Source: Prosthecobacter sp.
Lineage (GTDB): Bacteria; Verrucomicrobiota; Verrucomicrobiia; Verrucomicrobiales; Verrucomicrobiaceae
Length of the DNA stretch: 57,497 bases
Assembly (NCBI GenBank): GCA_030827515.1
Contig: JAUREI010000005.1
Span: 1 to 57,497, forward strand
Direction: 5' to 3'
Shown piece by piece: positions 18,763 through 26,634 of this stretch (position 1 is its first letter; every line of letters starts with the position of its first letter). The translations under genes were made by a program, and so were the position numbers. Under the pieces are notes generated by a model. The model was not told the origin of the DNA. It ran no database searches and worked only from the letters and a program-made list of their open reading frames with translations.

Positions 18763-20436
18763 ATGAGCGCAGCTACTCTCGCGGAGATGATCGCAGGATC
18801 CTTCCGCGAACTCCACGAAGGATCCATCGTCAAAGGCCGGATCCTTGAAATCAAGCCGCAGGTCGTCCTCGTCGACATCGGCTATAAGTCCGAAGGGGCC
18901 ATCCCCTCGAACGAATTCGAGGAAGAAGACATCCAGGTCGGAGACGAGATCGAAGTTCTCCTCGAAAAGCTGGAAAATGACGAAGGCATGGTCGTCCTCT
19001 CGAAGGAAAAGGCCGCCTACAAGCAGAACTGGGAAAAGATCGCCTCGGTCTTCCGCGACGGCGGCCTGGTCAAGGGCAAGGTCAAGAGCGTCGTCAAGGG
19101 CGGCCTCATGGTCAACGTCGGCGTCGAAGCCTTCCTGCCCGGCAGCCAGATCGACATCATCCCGCCGAAGGACCTCAACGAATACGTCGGCAAGGTCTTC
19201 GAATTCAAGATCGTCAAGATCAACGACGACCGCAAGAACATCGTCCTGTCCCGCCGCGAGGTGATCGAGGCCGAGCGCGCCGAACAGCGCCAGAAGTTTC
19301 TCGAGTCCGTCAACCCCGGCGACAAGGTCGAGGGCGTGGTCAAGAACATCACCGACTTCGGTGTCTTCGTCGACCTCAACGGCATGGACGGCCTTCTTCA
19401 CATCACCGACATGTCCTGGGGACGCCTCAACCATCCGACCGAACTGGTCGGCATCGGCCAGCGCCTCGAACTCGTCATCCTCGAAGTCAACCGCGAGAAG
19501 GAGCGTGTCTCCCTCGGTCTCAAGCAGCTCCAGAACAACCCCTGGGAAAACATCGAGGGCCGCTACCCGGTCGGCCAGCGCGTCAAGGGCAAGGTCACCA
19601 AGCTCGTCGCCTACGGCGCCTTCGTCGAAGTCGAAGAGGGCGTGGAAGGCCTCGTCCACGTCTCCGAACTTTCCTGGGTCAAGCGCATCGCCCGCCCGTC
19701 GGACGTGCTCCAGGTCGGTCAGGAACTGGAAGCCGTGGTCCTTGGCATCAACAAGGAAGAACGCAAGATCAGCCTCGGCGTTCGCCAGCTGGATTCCAAC
19801 CCGTGGGACGACATCGACGTCCGCTACCCGGTCGGCACCCAGCTCACCCGCCCGATCCGCAACCTCACGGCCTACGGCGCCTTCGTCGAGCTTGAGGAAG
19901 GCATTGACGGCATGATCCACGTCTCCGACCTCAGCTGGACCCGCAAGGTCAACCATCCGTCCGAGATGCTCAAGAAGGGCCAGGAAGTCGAAGCCGTCGT
20001 GCTCGGCATCGACAAAGCCAACCAGCGCATCAGCCTGGGCATGAAGCAGCTCGAGACCGACCCCTGGTCGGAAATCGACGCCCGCTTCAAGGTCGGCGAT
20101 GTCGTCAAGGGCAAGGTCGCCAAGATCGCCAGCTTCGGCGCCTTCGTCGAACTCGAAGGCGACATCGACGGCCTGGTGCACATCTCCCAGCTCAGCGAGG
20201 ACCATGTGGCCAAGGTCAAGGACGTGCTCAACGTCGGCGACGAAGTCGAAGCCCGCGTCATCAAGGTGGACAAGGTGGAGCGCCGCGTTGGCCTCTCCGT
20301 CAAGGCCATGAACTACAGCGACGCCGAGATCCAGAAGGAAAGCCAGGCTTTCGAAGCCCTGCGCCCCAGCACGGACCTCGTCGGCCTCGAGCAGGCCTTC
20401 AAGTTCGCCACCGAAGAATGGCGCCCCGGCCAGTAA
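18763..20436 (+). CDS. rpsA: 30S ribosomal protein S1
   Basis: 557 residues with six S1 (OB-fold) RNA-binding repeats, each recognisable by a GxVxxIxxYGAFVEL-like strand, e.g. KNITDFGVFVDLNGMDGLLH, KLVAYGAFVEVEEGVEGLVH and KIASFGAFVELEGDIDGLVH. Repeats 3-6 are the most similar. Full length for the family. S1 binds the 5' leader of mRNAs and is needed for translation of messages with weak or absent Shine-Dalgarno sites, which fits this genome, where many starts lack one, including its own. The frame ends in EEWRPGQ, and an intrinsic terminator follows 28 bp later, so it is a single-gene unit. Confidence 0.97.
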   Translation: MSAATLAEMIAGSFRELHEGSIVKGRILEIKPQVVLVDIGYKSEGAIPSNEFEEEDIQVGDEIEVLLEKLENDEGMVVLSKEKAAYKQNWEKIASVFRDGGLVKGKVKSVVKGGLMVNVGVEAFLPGSQIDIIPPKDLNEYVGKVFEFKIVKINDDRKNIVLSRREVIEAERAEQRQKFLESVNPGDKVEGVVKNITDFGVFVDLNGMDGLLHITDMSWGRLNHPTELVGIGQRLELVILEVNREKERVSLGLKQLQNNPWENIEGRYPVGQRVKGKVTKLVAYGAFVEVEEGVEGLVHVSELSWVKRIARPSDVLQVGQELEAVVLGINKEERKISLGVRQLDSNPWDDIDVRYPVGTQLTRPIRNLTAYGAFVELEEGIDGMIHVSDLSWTRKVNHPSEMLKKGQEVEAVVLGIDKANQRISLGMKQLETDPWSEIDARFKVGDVVKGKVAKIASFGAFVELEGDIDGLVHISQLSEDHVAKVKDVLNVGDEVEARVIKVDKVERRVGLSVKAMNYSDAEIQKESQAFEALRPSTDLVGLEQAFKFATEEWRPGQ

Positions 20437-20463
20437 GACTGGCCCGCCAGCATTCATCCCACG

Positions 20464-20494
20464 GAGGGACGCCGCGAGGCGTCCCTCTTTTTTT
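20464..20494 (+). terminator. Intrinsic terminator of rpsA with GCGA tetraloop
   Basis: A 10-bp perfect stem (20464-20473 with 20478-20487) with GNRA loop GCGA is followed by seven T residues (20488-20494), 28 bp after the rpsA stop. Confidence 0.94.
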
Positions 20495-20578
20495 GCGCCG
20501 GGTGCCTTTTCCTGGCACGCCAAGGGCGGATTCCGGGAAAAGCCTCGGACTCCCCGCACGTTACCCCCTTCGCCCGCC

Positions 20579-22006
20579 ATGAACCCCGCCTACTTCCCCT
20601 GCGCCGGCAGCCACGCCCGGCACGCACCCACGCGACGCGAGTTTGTGTATGGCCTGGGCGCCTCGCTTGGCGGCGTTGCATTGACCGCCCAACTCGCCGC
20701 CGCGGAAGCGACCGGACCGCTGGCACCCAAGCCTCAGCAGCTGCCGGCGAAGGCGAAGAACTGCATCTTCCTGATGATGGAGGGCGGGCCCTCGCACATC
20801 GACTGCTTCGATCCCAAGCCCGAGCTGGAAAAGCTGCACCTCAAGGAGTTCGTCCGCGAGGGCCAGCAGAAGTCGGCCATGGAAAGCGGCAAGCGCTACT
20901 ACGTGCGCAGCCCCTTCAAGTTCCACCAGCACGGCCAGAGCGGGGCCTGGATGAGCGAACCCTGGCAGCACCTCGCCGGCGTCGCCGACGACCTCTGCTT
21001 CTACCGCGGTTGCCAGGTCGACAGCGTCAATCACCCGACCGCGATGTACCAGATGAACTGCGGCAACCGCTTTGGTGGCGACCCCGCGCTCGGTGCCTGG
21101 GTGACCTACGGCCTCGGCTCGATGAACCGCGACCTGCCGGGATTTGTCGTCCTCCCCGAGATCAGCTACCCGCAGGGCGGCAGCGCCAACTGGGGCAACG
21201 GCTACCTGCCCGCCCATTTCCAAGGCACCCCCCTGCGCGCCCAGGGCAGCCCCATCCTCGACCTGCAGCCGCCGCCCGGCGTCAGTCAGCAGCGCCAGCG
21301 CGCCAACCTCAACCTGCTCGCCCGCCTCAACGAGCGCCACGCCGAGGCCCGCCCCGATCAGGAGGAGCTGCGCGCGCGCATGACCAACTACGAACTCGCC
21401 TTCCGGATGCAGATGCAGGTGCCGGACGTGCTCGACCTCGCCGGTGAAAACGCCGCCACCCTCGAACAATACGGGGTCGGGCAGCCCGAGACCGACGCCT
21501 TCGGCCGCAAGTGCCTGCTGGCCCGCAAGCTGGTCGAGAAGGGGGTTCGCTTCGTCCAGCTCTATGCCGGCACCTGGGACAGCCACGACTACATCGAGCG
21601 TGCCCACGGCAACCTGATCCGCCAGGTCGACCGCCCCATCGCCGGGCTCATTGCCGACCTCAAGCAGCGCGGCCTGCTGGAGGAAACCTTGGTCGTCTGG
21701 TGCGGGGAATTCGGCCGCACCCCCGACAACGGCGTCCGCGGTGGCACCGCCTACGGGCGCGACCACAACCCGAAGGCCATGACGATCTGGTTCGCCGGCG
21801 GCGGCGTCAAGGCGGGCCACACGGTCGGCCTGACCGACGACACCGGGATGGAGGCGGTCGAATGCGTGCACCATGTCCGCGACCTCCATGTCACCCTCCT
21901 GCACCTGCTCGGCCTCGATGACAACCGCCTGACCTTCTACCACGCCGGACGCTTCAAGCAGCTCAGCCAGTTTGGCGGCCAGGTCATCCGCGAACTTGTT
22001 GCCTGA
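20579..22006 (+). CDS. DUF1501-domain protein (Tat-type leader)
   Basis: 475 residues. The N-terminus has a twin-arginine-like signal TRREFVYGLGASLGGVALTA at about 18-37. The body matches the DUF1501/alkaline-phosphatase-superfamily fold: FLMMEGGPSHIDCFDPKPEL, GQSGAWMSEPWQHLAG, FVQLYAGTWDSHDYIE and the late LVVWCGEFGRTPDN plus YGRDHNPKAM. These proteins are greatly expanded in Planctomycetes and Verrucomicrobiota and are usually encoded beside a DUF1549/DUF1553 cytochrome-like partner. No such partner is seen here. Role unproven; exported glycan or sulfate metabolism is often inferred. The two Cys-rich small genes follow on the same strand within 50 bp. Confidence 0.9.
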   Translation: MNPAYFPCAGSHARHAPTRREFVYGLGASLGGVALTAQLAAAEATGPLAPKPQQLPAKAKNCIFLMMEGGPSHIDCFDPKPELEKLHLKEFVREGQQKSAMESGKRYYVRSPFKFHQHGQSGAWMSEPWQHLAGVADDLCFYRGCQVDSVNHPTAMYQMNCGNRFGGDPALGAWVTYGLGSMNRDLPGFVVLPEISYPQGGSANWGNGYLPAHFQGTPLRAQGSPILDLQPPPGVSQQRQRANLNLLARLNERHAEARPDQEELRARMTNYELAFRMQMQVPDVLDLAGENAATLEQYGVGQPETDAFGRKCLLARKLVEKGVRFVQLYAGTWDSHDYIERAHGNLIRQVDRPIAGLIADLKQRGLLEETLVVWCGEFGRTPDNGVRGGTAYGRDHNPKAMTIWFAGGGVKAGHTVGLTDDTGMEAVECVHHVRDLHVTLLHLLGLDDNRLTFYHAGRFKQLSQFGGQVIRELVA

Positions 22007-22052
22007 AAAAAAGTTTGAACACCGGCACCCTGCCGCTTTTCCAACTCTTCCA

Positions 22053-22430
22053 ATGACTCGGCGCTTCATCAGCCTGCTCACGGCCTGCCTCATGGCGGCG
22101 CCGTTTTGCGGCTGTTGCTATGCCTCGGCCCTCCCGGCGGCGGAAACCGAAGCCTGTCCGGCATGCCACGCCGATGCCGAATCCTCCGCGCCCGCGCCCC
22201 GCTCGTCCGACTGCCCCTGCTGCACGGACACCCTTTCCCGCCAGCTTTCTCCGGAACCCGCTGCCGCACCCCGCCCGGTCCTGGTTGTTCTGCAGGCGTG
22301 GGTGCGGCCGCACTCCGAATTTTGGGCACCCCCGGCAGCCAGCACGCCGCCGCGGATCCATGCCCCTCTGGAGGCGCCCCGAAGTCGGGCAGCCCCCCTC
22401 TATCTGAGGCACTGCGCCCTGTTGCATTGA
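22053..22430 (+). CDS. Small Cys-rich exported protein
   Basis: 125 residues from the ATG at 22053, where the signal peptide MTRRFISLLTACLMAAPFCG begins. The Cys residues cluster after cleavage: CGCC, then CPACH and CPCC within the next 40 residues, and one in the terminal LYLRHCALLH. The CPACH and CPCC pairs suggest metal or haem contacts or disulfide chemistry; a single CxxCH is also the c-type haem motif, but no cytochrome fold is visible. The gene starts 46 bp after the DUF1501 stop and is followed, after a structured leader, by another Cys-rich gene. I do not recognise the family. The overlapping frames on both strands have no domain match. Confidence 0.6.
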   Translation: MTRRFISLLTACLMAAPFCGCCYASALPAAETEACPACHADAESSAPAPRSSDCPCCTDTLSRQLSPEPAAAPRPVLVVLQAWVRPHSEFWAPPAASTPPRIHAPLEAPRSRAAPLYLRHCALLH

Positions 22431-22468
22431 AGAGCCCGGCCCTTCCGGTAAGCCCGCCATCCGGCACC

Positions 22469-22506
22469 GGCGCGAAAGTGCGCCCTGCCGCCCTTCGCCG
22501 AAGGGC
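22469..22506 (+). promoter_or_regulatory. Two tandem hairpins upstream of the Cys-repeat gene
   Basis: GGCGC (22469-22473) pairs with GCGCC (22480-22484), and GCCCTTC (22490-22496) pairs exactly with GAAGGGC (22500-22506) around a 3-nt loop. No T-tract follows, so they are not simple terminators. They lie about 100-135 nt before the start at 22605 and could be an mRNA processing or regulatory element. Inference only. Confidence 0.35.
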
Positions 22507-22604
22507 AGGACTCGGGTCCCCACCGGAATCCCCAGCCCTTGCCGCACCCGCGGTTTCGTCAATGCAACGTCCTGAAAACCAACAAAATCTATCTGAAAAT
22601 CATC

Positions 22605-22769
22605 ATGAAAACGCTTCTCTCCCTCCTCGCCCTGACAGCCCTCACCACCGGTGCCTTCGCCGGCGAAGCCTGCAAAAAGTGCTGCGCTGACAAGGGCAAA
22701 TCCTGTGCCGAGTGCTGCAAGGACCAAGGCAAAACCTGCGGCAAGGACTGCTGCAAGGAGGCCAAGTAA
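22605..22769 (+). CDS. 54-residue secreted Cys-repeat mini-protein
   Basis: The ATG at 22605 starts a signal peptide (MKTLLSLLALTALTTGAFAG). The mature peptide of about 34 residues contains nine Cys and eleven Lys in three degenerate units of about 11 residues: CKKCCADKGKS, CAECCKDQGKT and CGKDCCKEAK. The paired Cys and absence of aromatic residues resemble metallothioneins and small metal chelators, but it is exported, unlike most metallothioneins. No Shine-Dalgarno site precedes the A-rich leader. A probable terminator follows at 22808. Metal binding is inferred from composition; no named family is assigned. Confidence 0.75.
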   Translation: MKTLLSLLALTALTTGAFAGEACKKCCADKGKSCAECCKDQGKTCGKDCCKEAK

Positions 22770-22807
22770 CCCCTCTCAGGCTCCGGCCTGAATCCCCCAA
22801 AACCCAC

Positions 22808-22843
22808 ACCGCCGTCATCCGCACCCCGGGTGGCGGCGGTTTT
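22808..22843 (+). terminator. Probable terminator after the Cys-repeat gene
   Basis: ACCGCCG (22808-22814) pairs with CGGCGGT (22834-22840), enclosing a small inner hairpin CACC/GGTG (22822-22832), and the stem ends in TTTT. It lies 39 bp after the stop and before the serine acetyltransferase gene. Confidence 0.55.
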
Positions 22844-22971
22844 GTGTCTGCGCGCTGCTCCCACGTGGCGACTCCGGATCTGAAAACTGCCATTTGAGTT
22901 TTGAGATCCATCAGGGCGCCGTCATCCCGCCATTTGCCAGCGCCGGCATCCTGCGTTACAGAATTCCCGAG

Positions 22972-23898
22972 ATGGATTGCCGCCAATCTGAGATCGTCCA
23001 GCGCCTCATGACCTCATACCACGAGGTCGGGGGCATCAATCACGTGGACTGCGGGGCCCTGCCGTCGAAGCATGCCATCGCGACGCTCTGCGAGGACCTG
23101 CTGCAGCTGCTCTTTCCCGGCTTTTTCTCCGAGGACGCCGTTTCCTCCCAGGATCTCGAGCTGATCACCCATGAACTGGTCGCCAGCATTCGTGAACGCC
23201 TCAAGACCGAGGTGCGGCGCAGCCTGCGCCTGCGCGACGGCAGCGGCAATCATCACGAGGAGGCCACCCGGCTTGTCTGCGACTTCATGGAACAGCTGCC
23301 GGGCGTGCGTGAACTTCTGCAAACGGATGTCCAGGCCGCCTTTGAAGGCGATCCCGCGGCGCGCAGCTACGAGGAAATCATCCTGGCCTACCCCGGCCTT
23401 GAGGCCATCGCCATCCAGCGTGCCGCCCACACGCTCTACCGCACCGGCGTGCCGCTCATCCCGCGCATGATGACCGAGTGGGCCCATGGTCGCACCGGCA
23501 TCGACATCCATCCGGGCGCGAAGATCGGCAGCCACTTCTTCATCGACCACGGTACCGGAGTCGTCATCGGCGAGACCTGCGAAATCGGTTCGCGGGTGAA
23601 ACTCTACCAGGGCGTCGGCCTCGTCGCTCGCTCGCTCGCCCAGGGCCAGGCCCTGGCCGGCACGAAACGCCACCCGACGATTGGCGACCAGGTCACCATT
23701 TACGCAGGGGCCACCATTGTCGGCGGCGACACCGTCGTCGGCGCGGGCAGCACGATCGGCGCCAATGTCTTCCTCATGGAAAGCGTGCCGCCGGACATGA
23801 TTTATGCCTTGGGCGACCAGGAACACCGCATCCGCGGCCGCAAAAAAGTCACGGCCGCCCGCACCGAACCGGGGACGTCCCCGGGCCTGCCATGCTGA
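22972..23898 (+). CDS. cysE: Serine O-acetyltransferase
   Basis: 308 residues from the ATG at 22972 (MDCRQSEIVQRLM); a TTG at 22894 would add 26 residues and cannot be excluded. The N-terminal helical domain is followed by left-handed beta-helix repeats with the catalytic His residues in GRTGIDIHPGAKIG and HFFIDHGTGVVIGE, then KRHPTIGDQVTIYAGATIVG. It acetylates L-serine with acetyl-CoA, the first step of cysteine synthesis. The long N-terminal domain resembles the EpsC type. A cysteine biosynthesis gene lies next to two Cys-rich small proteins; this could be chance. The stop overlaps the start of the SprT-like gene by 7 bp. Confidence 0.93.
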   Translation: MDCRQSEIVQRLMTSYHEVGGINHVDCGALPSKHAIATLCEDLLQLLFPGFFSEDAVSSQDLELITHELVASIRERLKTEVRRSLRLRDGSGNHHEEATRLVCDFMEQLPGVRELLQTDVQAAFEGDPAARSYEEIILAYPGLEAIAIQRAAHTLYRTGVPLIPRMMTEWAHGRTGIDIHPGAKIGSHFFIDHGTGVVIGETCEIGSRVKLYQGVGLVARSLAQGQALAGTKRHPTIGDQVTIYAGATIVGGDTVVGAGSTIGANVFLMESVPPDMIYALGDQEHRIRGRKKVTAARTEPGTSPGLPC

Positions 23899-24536
23899 AG
23901 CTGACCCAGCTCTTCTTCGACTTCCAAGCCGGCCTGCGCGGCAGCCTGGCCGAGCGGCGGCTTGTGCGGCCCCTTTTTGCCGAGCCGGAACCGCCCACCG
24001 AGCCCGCTCCCGCCAATGACGACGATGCGGATCTGACGCATCTCTGCCGTGAGCTGTTGCTTGGCCTCGACCTCGCCGGGGCCGCCGGCCTCGTCTCCGT
24101 TTGCTGGAACCCCCGCCTGAGCAGCACCGCCGGTTACGCCAGCTACCCGGCCTGGCGCATCGAGTTGAACCCGCGCCTGCGTGAGTTCGAAGGCCAGGTG
24201 GAACGCACGCTGCGCCACGAACTGGCCCATCTCGTCGCCTACCACCGCGCCGGCCGTCGCCGCATTGAGCCGCATGGACCGGAATGGCGTCGCGCCTGCG
24301 CGGACCTCGGCATCCCCGATGAAAGCGCCCGCCATCGCCTGCCGCTGCCCCGCCGCGAGGTGAAGCGCAAGTTCGCCTACACCTGCGCCCACTGCGGCCT
24401 GATCGTCCACCGGGTGCGCAAATTCCGTCGCCACAGCGCCTGCAGCGCCTGCTGCAGCAAGCACAACCGCGGTCAGTATGACGCCCGCTACCGCTTCATC
24501 CTGCTCGCCGAAGCCCGGCCGAACAAGCCAGGCTGA
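23892..24536 (+). CDS. SprT-like zinc metalloprotease-fold protein
   Basis: 214 residues from the ATG at 23892, overlapping the cysE stop. The SprT core has the zinc motif HELAH (His109, Glu110, His113) followed by HGPEWRRACADLG. The C-terminal zinc ribbon has two Cys pairs, CAHCG and CSACC. SprT-like proteins are related to the SPRTN/Wss1 peptidases that cleave DNA-protein crosslinks in eukaryotes; the bacterial members are poorly characterised. Overlap with cysE implies translational coupling without an obvious shared pathway. Confidence 0.87.
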   Translation: MLKLTQLFFDFQAGLRGSLAERRLVRPLFAEPEPPTEPAPANDDDADLTHLCRELLLGLDLAGAAGLVSVCWNPRLSSTAGYASYPAWRIELNPRLREFEGQVERTLRHELAHLVAYHRAGRRRIEPHGPEWRRACADLGIPDESARHRLPLPRREVKRKFAYTCAHCGLIVHRVRKFRRHSACSACCSKHNRGQYDARYRFILLAEARPNKPG

Positions 24537-24540
24537 TGGT

Positions 24541-24580
24541 CGGTTTGGCTGCAGGGCGGGGCTGCGACCCGCGGAATCCA
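24541..24580 (+). repeat. 40-nt intergenic repeat, copy B
   Basis: Starts 5 bp after the SprT-like gene stop and aligns to 18531-18570 with 31 of 40 identities and no gaps. This copy can form a short hairpin, GCGGG with CCCGC around GCTGCGA. It lies between convergent genes. Confidence 0.55.
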
Positions 24581-24617
24581 CGAGGTCCATGCGCGCGCCC
24601 ACAGAAAATCCCTCGCG

Positions 24618-25148
24618 CTACTCGCGCCAGATCCGGCCCTGGCCGGTGCGGAAGGAACGCTCCAGGCTGGCGTGCAGGGAGTTCAGCCGGTCCTCGCTGC
24701 CCAGCACGAACTCGACCGTGTGAGCGTGGGTCGACACCGGGTAGCTCTTCACCACCTTGGGTTCGGTGAGCGTGGGCGACACCCGGCCCGCGGCGTCCTG
24801 TACCAGCGCACGGGCGCGGTCGATCGCCTGCTGACCGGCGCCAATGACGCCACCGCCCTCAAGCCGCACCGGTTCGAGGAAGTAAAAGCGCACGGTGAGG
24901 TTGGAATTCAGCGTGAGGTTCACCTCGACGACGCGCGCCGTGCCGTCGGCCACATACTCGTGCTTCGACAGCGCCACAATCTGGTTGCTGCGCACCAGGT
25001 AGCTGCCACCCTTGAGCCGACCGTCCCAGAGGCCGTCTCGCGTCAGCTCATCCTCGGTGGTGGCGGCGGGTGCGGCCGGTGCACTGGTCTGGGCGTGGAC
25101 GGTTCCAACGAGACACGCGACGGTGGCGGCAAGGAGAAGCACTTTCAT
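24618..25148 (-). CDS. Exported protein of unknown function
   Basis: 176 residues from the ATG at 25148, which begins a signal peptide (MKVLLLAATVACLVGTVHAQ). The mature part has an Ala/Pro/Thr-rich stretch and then a mixed alpha/beta domain with LKGGSYLVRSNQIVALSKHE, VEVNLTLNSNLTVRFYFLEP and the end HASLERSFRTGQGRIWRE. I do not recognise a family. No membrane helix other than the signal. It lies 44 bp after the ceramidase-like gene on the same strand, so the two may form one transcript. Confidence 0.72.
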   Translation of the reverse strand: MKVLLLAATVACLVGTVHAQTSAPAAPAATTEDELTRDGLWDGRLKGGSYLVRSNQIVALSKHEYVADGTARVVEVNLTLNSNLTVRFYFLEPVRLEGGGVIGAGQQAIDRARALVQDAAGRVSPTLTEPKVVKSYPVSTHAHTVEFVLGSEDRLNSLHASLERSFRTGQGRIWRE

Positions 25149-25192
25149 GGCTGGCAAAGTCTCGCCGCTTTTCCCGCCAACGCAAACGACGG

Positions 25193-26551
25193 CTACTCCA
25201 GCCCGCGCCGGAGCTCATGGACGGTGTCGGCGATGTGCGTCTCAACCTCGCCACTCCACTTGGGCGTCGGATGATGGCCCCACTTCATGGCGTCGCCCCC
25301 CTCATAGCCGCCTTCCTCCCAGACACGCCGGCTGGGAATGTAGGTGGGCACGTCGTTCGTGTAGGCCGACACCCAGACGAGCGGGTCGCGGATCTCTCGC
25401 TTGAAGCGCAGGGCGTAATCGATCACCACTTCTCCGGCCAGCATCACCCAGGTCAACTCATTGCCCAGACGCACGACCTGCACCGGATAGGGATAGTGCT
25501 GGGGCAACTCTCCCTCCTCGTTGAGACGCGCCAGCACGCGGCCCGCGTGGGCGGCATCCAGCTTGTCGCTTCCCTTCTGCCGAACCTCCAGCTCCGCCCG
25601 CGTCGGCAGCTTGCCATAGGCGAGCGGGATTTCGCGGTAGGCGGCCTGCAAGCGCGCGCCCACCGGCTTCGGTGTCGTGCCAAGGGCCGATTCCACCGCC
25701 GTGGCCAGCGTCTGGCCATGGGTCGCCGCCAGCTCGGTCGTGCGTCGCGGGTAGGGATTCTGGTCGCCGCTGCAGCCGTTCATGAACATCGCCACCACTC
25801 CCGGGTGCGCCTTCTCGATCGCCGCCTGGGCATACCCGGCGTAATCACCGCTGAACTTTTGGTGCCCCAGCGTCGTGCAATGGCAGGCGTAGCCGAAGAC
25901 AAAGGCGATCTCGCGGTCCTCGGCCCCGGTCACCTTCAGCACCGGCACCTGGTGATCGACCGGGCCGGCCGGATTGGGAAAGTTGCGCCAGCCGCCCCTG
26001 CCGTCGGGCGTTCTGCGGTTCATGGCGAAGCCGCAGCGCGCCTCACAGAATTCGACCTTCGCCGGCGCCAGCGCCTTCAGGGCCGTGCCGACCAGCCCGA
26101 CCAGGGTCGTTTCCAATTCCTCCACATAGGCCTTCGCCTCGGCCTGGCGCCGTGGCGGGTCATCGACCCCTTCCAGACGCTTGAAGCGCAGCTCAGGGCC
26201 GCTGTGCGTGTGACTGGCGTTCAGGGCGAGTCGCTCCGGCGGGATGCCGTGCTCCTTTTCAACCCGCGCCGCCACTGCCAGGCGCATCTCGCGCGGCACG
26301 CCGATGAGATCAAGCGTGACCAGTGCAAACCGGCCGCCCGCCGCGTCCTCGAGCACCAGCGCCTTGGCGAACAGGTCCTGCTCGACCCCCTCGGCCGGTT
26401 TCGTGCGCGAGGCATAACCCGCCATCCAAAGCATCTGCTGCGGCGTGATTTTCACCCCGGCGGCACCGGCCTTCCATGCCATCGGTTCGGGCTTCTGGGC
26501 CGGGGCGGACACCGTCAGGGCCAACAGGCAGAGCAAGGAAAACCGTTTCAT
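25193..26551 (-). CDS. Neutral/alkaline ceramidase-like protein
   Basis: 452 residues from the ATG at 26551 with a signal peptide (MKRFSLLCLLALTVSAPAQ). The fold is that of the N-terminal domain of neutral/alkaline non-lysosomal ceramidases: AGAAGVKITPQQMLWMAGYA, LVTLDLIGVPREM, the metal-binding NASHTHSGPE, and FMNGCSGDQNPYPR. True ceramidases hydrolyse the amide bond of ceramide. PVC members of this fold are numerous and their substrate is usually unknown, so the name describes the fold. It lacks the C-terminal ceramidase domain. Divergent from recD2 with 83 bp between starts. Confidence 0.87.
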   Translation of the reverse strand: MKRFSLLCLLALTVSAPAQKPEPMAWKAGAAGVKITPQQMLWMAGYASRTKPAEGVEQDLFAKALVLEDAAGGRFALVTLDLIGVPREMRLAVAARVEKEHGIPPERLALNASHTHSGPELRFKRLEGVDDPPRRQAEAKAYVEELETTLVGLVGTALKALAPAKVEFCEARCGFAMNRRTPDGRGGWRNFPNPAGPVDHQVPVLKVTGAEDREIAFVFGYACHCTTLGHQKFSGDYAGYAQAAIEKAHPGVVAMFMNGCSGDQNPYPRRTTELAATHGQTLATAVESALGTTPKPVGARLQAAYREIPLAYGKLPTRAELEVRQKGSDKLDAAHAGRVLARLNEEGELPQHYPYPVQVVRLGNELTWVMLAGEVVIDYALRFKREIRDPLVWVSAYTNDVPTYIPSRRVWEEGGYEGGDAMKWGHHPTPKWSGEVETHIADTVHELRRGLE

Positions 26552-26634
26552 GCCGGAAGAATCGGCCGCATGACCGGTGTCCTTGCAGAAGCTCCCCACT
26601 GGCGCATCTCCGACCACTGCGTTAGCCTGAAGGC

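Noticed and set aside
18430-20580. Minus-strand frame open across all of rpsA, continuous with the PBP gene
   Set aside because: It is the complement of a highly conserved ribosomal gene in a high-GC genome; the composition is low-complexity Asp/Val/Leu-rich with no domain. The PBP start at 18429 has a proper membrane anchor.
22172-22271. Reading CPACH of the small exported protein as a c-type cytochrome
   Set aside because: There is one CxxCH-like motif only, no distal Met pattern and no cytochrome fold; neighbouring CPCC suggests metal or disulfide chemistry instead.
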